This document shows, one piece after another, positions 60,654 through 64,000 of a stretch of DNA of 64,000 bases. The DNA is from CADCUY01 sp964242735. Its GTDB lineage: Bacteria; Actinomycetota; Actinomycetes; Actinomycetales; Quadrisphaeraceae. The stretch spans positions 1 to 64,000 of the forward strand of contig CAXTAK010000006.1 in NCBI GenBank assembly GCA_964242735.1. Reading direction: 5' to 3'. Positions within the stretch are counted from its first letter, which is position 1. Each line of letters opens with the position of its first letter. A program made the translations under genes and the position numbers. The notes under the pieces were generated by a model that ran no database searches, was not told where the DNA came from, and saw nothing but the letters and a program-made list of their open reading frames with translations.

Positions 60654-62273
60654 ATGACCCACCGACCACGCCGCGCCACCACCGTCATCGCCGCCGGTGT
60701 CCTCGCCGCCCCCCTCGCCCTGGCCGGGGCGGTGCCCGCGAGCGCCGAGCCCCGCGACCGCGCCGGCAGCGCCAGCGCGAGGCTCCAGCGGGCGGTGACC
60801 ACCGAGGGCGTCATGGAGCACCTGCGCGCCTTCCAGACGATCGCCGACGCCAACGGGGGCCAGCGCGCCGCCGGCACCCCGGGCTACGACGCGTCCGCGG
60901 AGTACGTCGCGGGCAAGCTGCGCCGGGCGGGGTACCGGGTCGAGCTGCAGGCCTTCGAGTTCCCGTACTTCGAGGAGCTCTCCCCCGCGGTCCTCGCGCG
61001 CACCCTCCCCACGGCGGCGACCTACGTGCTCGAGGAGCAGTACGCGACGATGACCTTCTCCGGTGCCGGTGTCGTCACCGCGCCGGTGGTCCCGGTGGAC
61101 GTGACCATCCCGCCGTCGCCGACGCCCGGGTCGACCTCCGGCTGCGAGGCGAGCGACTTCGCGACCTTCCCCGCGGGCAGCATCGCCCTGCTCCAGCGCG
61201 GCACGTGCACCTTCGGCGTGAAGGTGGCGAACGCCGTGGCCGCCGGCGCCGTCGCCGCCGTGATCTTCAACGAGGGGCAGGAGGGGCGCACCGAGGCCGT
61301 GGCGGGCACCCTGGGCGCCCCGGTGGGCATCCCGGTGATCGGCGCCTCCTACGCCGTCGGCGTCGAGCTCGCCGCCACGTCGGCGACCGTGCGCGTGGCC
61401 GTGGACACGCTCAGCGAGGTGCGCACCACCAACAACGTCATCGCGCAGACCCGTGGCGGCAACACCGGCAACGTGGTGATGGCCGGCGCGCACCTCGACT
61501 CCGTGACCGAGGGGCCGGGCATCAACGACAACGGTTCCGGATCGGCGGCGATCCTGGAGACGGCGCTGCAGATGGCGCGGACGAAGCCCGCCAACCAGGT
61601 GCGCTTCGCGTTCTGGAGCGCCGAGGAGCTCGGGCTGCTCGGCAGCGCCGACTACGTCGAGGGCCTGACGCCGGAGCAGCTGGCCGACATCGCCCTGTAC
61701 CTGAACTTCGACATGGTCGGGTCCCCGAACTTCATCCGCGGGGTCTACGACGGCAACGGCACCACCCCGGTCGAGGGGGTCACCGTGCCCGAGGGCTCGG
61801 CGGCGATCGAGAACCTGTTCAACGCCCACTTCACCGAGCAGGGCCTGGACTTCCAGGACACCGAGTTCTCGGGGCGCTCGGACTACCAGGCGTTCATCGA
61901 CAGCGGCATCGCCTCGGGCGGGCTGTTCACCGGCGCGGAGGGGCTGAAGACCCCCGCGGAGGTCGCCCTGTACGGCGGGGCCGCCGGGGTGGCGTACGAC
62001 CCGTGCTACCACGCCGAGTGCGACGACCTCGTCGACGACGCCGACGACCCGTCGGTGTACGCGCAGCTGAGCGACCTGGTGGGCAACGTCAACACCGTGG
62101 CGCTGGACACCAACAGCGACGCCATCGCCCACGCGGTCGCCACCTTCGCCCGCGACACCTCCGCGGTCAACGGCGTCGTCACCGCGCCGCGCGTCCGTGG
62201 TGGCGCCGACCGCGGTGACCGCGGTGACCGCGGCGGGCGCACCCCGGGCCACTGGCACGACGCCGCCCGCTGA
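60654..62273 (+). CDS. secreted M28 family aminopeptidase with PA domain
   Basis: A 539-aa exported zinc peptidase. The signal peptide ends near VPASAEP. A PA domain (about 140-260; FPAGSIALLQRGTCTFGVKV) is inserted. The dizinc site is formed by GAHLDSV (His, Asp), GINDNGSGSAAIL (Asp), WSAEELGLLGS (Glu pair), NFDMVGS (Asp) and YHAECDD (His). A Cys pair in YDPCYHAECDD probably forms a disulfide. The Arg/Gly/Asp-rich tail is not conserved. ATG 60654 follows AGGAGA. It probably releases N-terminal amino acids from external peptides. Confidence 0.93.
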   Translation: MTHRPRRATTVIAAGVLAAPLALAGAVPASAEPRDRAGSASARLQRAVTTEGVMEHLRAFQTIADANGGQRAAGTPGYDASAEYVAGKLRRAGYRVELQAFEFPYFEELSPAVLARTLPTAATYVLEEQYATMTFSGAGVVTAPVVPVDVTIPPSPTPGSTSGCEASDFATFPAGSIALLQRGTCTFGVKVANAVAAGAVAAVIFNEGQEGRTEAVAGTLGAPVGIPVIGASYAVGVELAATSATVRVAVDTLSEVRTTNNVIAQTRGGNTGNVVMAGAHLDSVTEGPGINDNGSGSAAILETALQMARTKPANQVRFAFWSAEELGLLGSADYVEGLTPEQLADIALYLNFDMVGSPNFIRGVYDGNGTTPVEGVTVPEGSAAIENLFNAHFTEQGLDFQDTEFSGRSDYQAFIDSGIASGGLFTGAEGLKTPAEVALYGGAAGVAYDPCYHAECDDLVDDADDPSVYAQLSDLVGNVNTVALDTNSDAIAHAVATFARDTSAVNGVVTAPRVRGGADRGDRGDRGGRTPGHWHDAAR

Positions 62274-62290
62274 CCGACCCAGCACCGCAC

Positions 62291-62320
62291 GAGGGGCCGC
62301 GCCGGGTGGCGCGGCCCCTC
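62291..62320 (+). terminator. strong hairpin after the peptidase gene
   Basis: GAGGGGCCGCGCC-GGGT-GGCGCGGCCCCTC, a perfect 13-base stem with a four-base loop 17 bases after the peptidase stop. No T-tract follows. It may also serve the convergent gene. Confidence 0.75.
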
Positions 62321-62413
62321 GGTACGTGGCGCGGCCCTCCCGCGCGGCCCCGTGGCCTGCGCCGCCGGTCCCGGCCGCGAGCGTCGACGACCCGACCGCA
62401 GCAGTGGCTGCGG

Positions 62414-63115
62414 TCACCGCTTGAAGAGCTCCCGTCGGATGGTCTGGAAGGCGCTGACCTGCAGACCGGGGCTGGTGACCGCCGCGATCCTCCCCACGAA
62501 GCGGCCGTCGTCGAGCTGGTCGAGCAGCATCGCCGCGAGGTCGTCCCGTGCGCAGTACGGGCCGTCGATCCGGTCCTCGGCCACGGCGTACCCGGGGCCG
62601 GGTACATCGGTCAGTCCGGGGGGTCGCACGATCGTCCAGTCGAGGCCGGTGGCGGCGACGATCTCCTCCATCCGTTCCATGTCGTCGTAGACCGTGCGAC
62701 TGATGGTCCTCCTGAAGACGGAGAACACCAGCCCCTGGAGGAAGCCGCCCTCGTGCGAGTCCGCCGGTCTGACCCCCGCTGAGGTGACGACCAGGAGCCT
62801 GCGCTGCCCGTGGCGCTGCATCGCGGCGACGACCAGTCGGGCGCTGACTGAGCAGACCTCGACGGGGTGTCGGGTGAAGGCGGTGCCGATCACGGAGATC
62901 ACGGCATCGCACGCAGCGACCGCGGTGTCCGCGGTCGCGGGGTCGGTCGCGTCTCCGCCGACGACGTGGAGCCGCTCGTGGGTGATCGGGAAGGCCTCGG
63001 GACGGCGCGTCAGCGCCTCGACCGCGAGCCCCCGGTCCAGGGCCTGCTGGACCGTCCGTCGACCAGTGGGGCCGTTCGCGCCCAGGACCAGCACGCGCGG
63101 GGGCTGCTGCGCCAC
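62414..63115 (-). CDS. NAD(P)H-binding protein (atypical SDR)
   Basis: A 233-aa Rossmann-fold protein of the NmrA/SDR_a5 type. LVLGANGPTGRRTVQQALDR is the cofactor loop, and VVGGDATDPATADTAVAACD, VISVIGTAF and DWTIVRPPGLTD are characteristic. GTG 63113-63115 follows GGAGGG. No catalytic Tyr-Lys pair is evident, so it may act as a redox-sensing protein or an epimerase-like enzyme. The role is unknown. Confidence 0.87.
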   Translation of the reverse strand: MAQQPPRVLVLGANGPTGRRTVQQALDRGLAVEALTRRPEAFPITHERLHVVGGDATDPATADTAVAACDAVISVIGTAFTRHPVEVCSVSARLVVAAMQRHGQRRLLVVTSAGVRPADSHEGGFLQGLVFSVFRRTISRTVYDDMERMEEIVAATGLDWTIVRPPGLTDVPGPGYAVAEDRIDGPYCARDDLAAMLLDQLDDGRFVGRIAAVTSPGLQVSAFQTIRRELFKR

Positions 63116-63150
63116 CGCACCCTCCGCCGCGTGGGGCCCGGGCCCCGGGG

Positions 63151-63648
63151 TCACAGCTCGACGGTGTCGTTGCGGATGGGGTCCTCGTCGGGGTTCCCGG
63201 TGACGGCCGCGCGGAGGACCCCCGCGGCGAAGGCGACCGTGCTGGTGGGTCCCTCCCAGTACTCGGCGGTGTCGGCCTCGACCCTGATCAGCGTGATCCC
63301 CGGCGTCTCGAGGCCGTCCGGGAACCACGCCTCCACCGTCGGCGAGTACAGCTGCTCAGTCGTGTGACGGTCGTGGACGACCGGCGCGCGGCCCGCGATC
63401 GAGGTCCAGGAGTGGTTCTCGGTGTCGGAGAAGGACACGTTGACCTCGAGCTGGGCGCGGATCTGGGCCACCTTGGCGGAGTCCTCGTAGGCGAAGAACC
63501 AGAGGTCACCGTCGAACTCGGCCTCCTGCAGGCCCATCGGGCGGCTGACGTGCTCCCCCTGCTGCGTCATGGTCGTGAGCATCGCCACCTTCGCTCCGCT
63601 CACGAGGTCGGCGATGTGCTGGCGGTCATCGGTCGTGGTGTCAGTCAT
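63151..63648 (-). CDS. pyridoxamine 5'-phosphate oxidase-fold general stress protein
   Basis: A 165-aa flavin-binding split-barrel protein of the general-stress-protein 26 type. The parts are AKVAMLTTMTQQGEHVSRPM, DGDLWFFAYEDSAKVAQIRA, VNVSFSDTENHSWTSIAGRA and TPGITLIRVEADTAEYWEGP. ATG 63646-63648 has AGG just upstream. It lies 35 bases upstream of the NAD(P)-binding gene on the same strand. It binds FMN or F420 in relatives; its reaction is unknown. Confidence 0.9.
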   Translation of the reverse strand: MTDTTTDDRQHIADLVSGAKVAMLTTMTQQGEHVSRPMGLQEAEFDGDLWFFAYEDSAKVAQIRAQLEVNVSFSDTENHSWTSIAGRAPVVHDRHTTEQLYSPTVEAWFPDGLETPGITLIRVEADTAEYWEGPTSTVAFAAGVLRAAVTGNPDEDPIRNDTVEL

Positions 63649-63700
63649 CCTGCATCTTCGCCACGAGCAACAGGTCTCTGCACGTCGGCACGGCACCCCG

Positions 63701-64000
63701 GTGGATGCTGTGCGGGTGGAGGGAGGGTTCGATCGCACCGACGCCGACCTGGACGGGGTCTTGACCTGGAACCTCGTGCGGGTGGCCCGGTCCTGCGGGC
63801 TGCGCCTGGCCGCGCCCCTGGCCGACCACGGCCTGCACCCCGTCCACTTCGGGGTCCTGGCCCACCTCGTCACGGCGCCGGAGATGACCCAGGCCGACCT
63901 CGCCCGCGCTGTGCTGCAGCGGCCCCAGAGCATCGCCCCGCTCCTCGACGGACTGGAGGGACGCGGGCTGATCCGCCGCACCGGGACTCGTCCGACGATC
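63701..64000 (+). CDS. MarR family regulator, cut by the window end
   Basis: The first 100 codons of a winged-helix regulator. LAAPLADHGLHPVHFGVLAH is the dimer helix and first DNA helix; MTQADLARAVLQRPQSIAPL and LEGRGLIRRTGTR are the recognition helix and wing start. The rest lies beyond position 64000. The start is GTG 63701 or 63716; neither has a clear ribosome site. It is divergent from the stress-protein gene with a 52-base gap. Confidence 0.75.
   Translation, partial: MDAVRVEGGFDRTDADLDGVLTWNLVRVARSCGLRLAAPLADHGLHPVHFGVLAHLVTAPEMTQADLARAVLQRPQSIAPLLDGLEGRGLIRRTGTRPTI

Noticed and set aside
1..64000. tRNA, rRNA, integrase, transposase or prophage genes
   Set aside because: None was recognised by eye in either strand. 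A dedicated RNA-gene scan (covariance models) would be needed to exclude small RNAs.

Overview
The window is about 64 kb of very GC-rich DNA. Genes are densely packed, GTG starts are frequent, and stop/start overlaps (GTGA or ATGA) are common. The housekeeping block dnaG, dgt, dusB, glyS, zinc-uptake/fur remnants, uppS, recO and leuA is typical of high-GC Actinomycetota. Together with a PutA-type proline enzyme, an RsbU-like LOV phosphatase and general gene style, it suggests a Kineosporiales-like actinobacterium (Kineococcus or Quadrisphaera relatives). That placement is inference from gene style, not from a search. A run of 100 N at 58519-58618 shows that this is a draft scaffold.

Left part (1-11.8 kb): a histidine-phosphatase-like protein, ZapE, and a frameshifted nucleotidyltransferase are followed by a class A beta-lactamase with a divergent LysR regulator. 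Next come a DesK/DesR-type two-component system divergent from an ABC exporter, and then a stretch of decayed genes (flippase-like, glycosyltransferase-like, sigma factor tail, VOC protein). At 11.8-16.3 kb lies a sugar-phosphate module on the minus strand: class II aldolase, HAD phosphatase, DhaL and DhaK, with a divergent PfkB kinase. At 16.5-24.6 kb are an amino-acid permease and PutA (proline catabolism), a divergent PAS-AraC regulator, and a two-gene ABC transporter translationally coupled to it.

Middle part (24.6-43.6 kb): a short Lrp-type regulator and an EamA permease, an orphan DUF433-like protein, and an rtcB pseudogene. These are followed by a lipoprotein, an SDR and a VOC protein. 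A four-gene glycan cluster comes next (two GT4 glycosyltransferases, a GH130 mannoside phosphorylase-type enzyme, an alpha/alpha-toroid protein). The rest holds a secreted HNH nuclease with an Excalibur tail, a DUF3140 remnant, a frameshifted LOV-GAF-SpoIIE phosphatase, the CstA/YbdD carbon-starvation pair, an SDR, a MarR/FAD-monooxygenase divergent pair and a YefM-YoeB toxin-antitoxin operon with a visible GTAC palindrome.

Right part (43.6-64 kb): primase, cardiolipin synthase, dGTPase, DusB, a PilZ protein, a broken alkaline phosphatase and glycyl-tRNA synthetase. A zinc-uptake/Fur region follows that has lost znuC and parts of znuA, znuB and fur at deletion junctions. Beyond it are HU, UppS, RecO, an ArsR remnant at the assembly gap, and leuA preceded by a Leu-Leu-Leu leader peptide and mutually exclusive hairpins. 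The window ends with a secreted M28 aminopeptidase, a NAD(P)-binding protein, a pyridoxamine-oxidase-fold stress protein and a partial MarR regulator.

Many otherwise recognisable genes are broken, often by one base in a G or C run. This may reflect sequencing error, real decay, or both, and it is the main caution in using this annotation. I did not find a clearly new biological system. The best candidates for follow-up are the GT4/GH130 glycan cluster, the leuA attenuator and the ketose/dihydroxyacetone module with an operator inside its promoter spacer.
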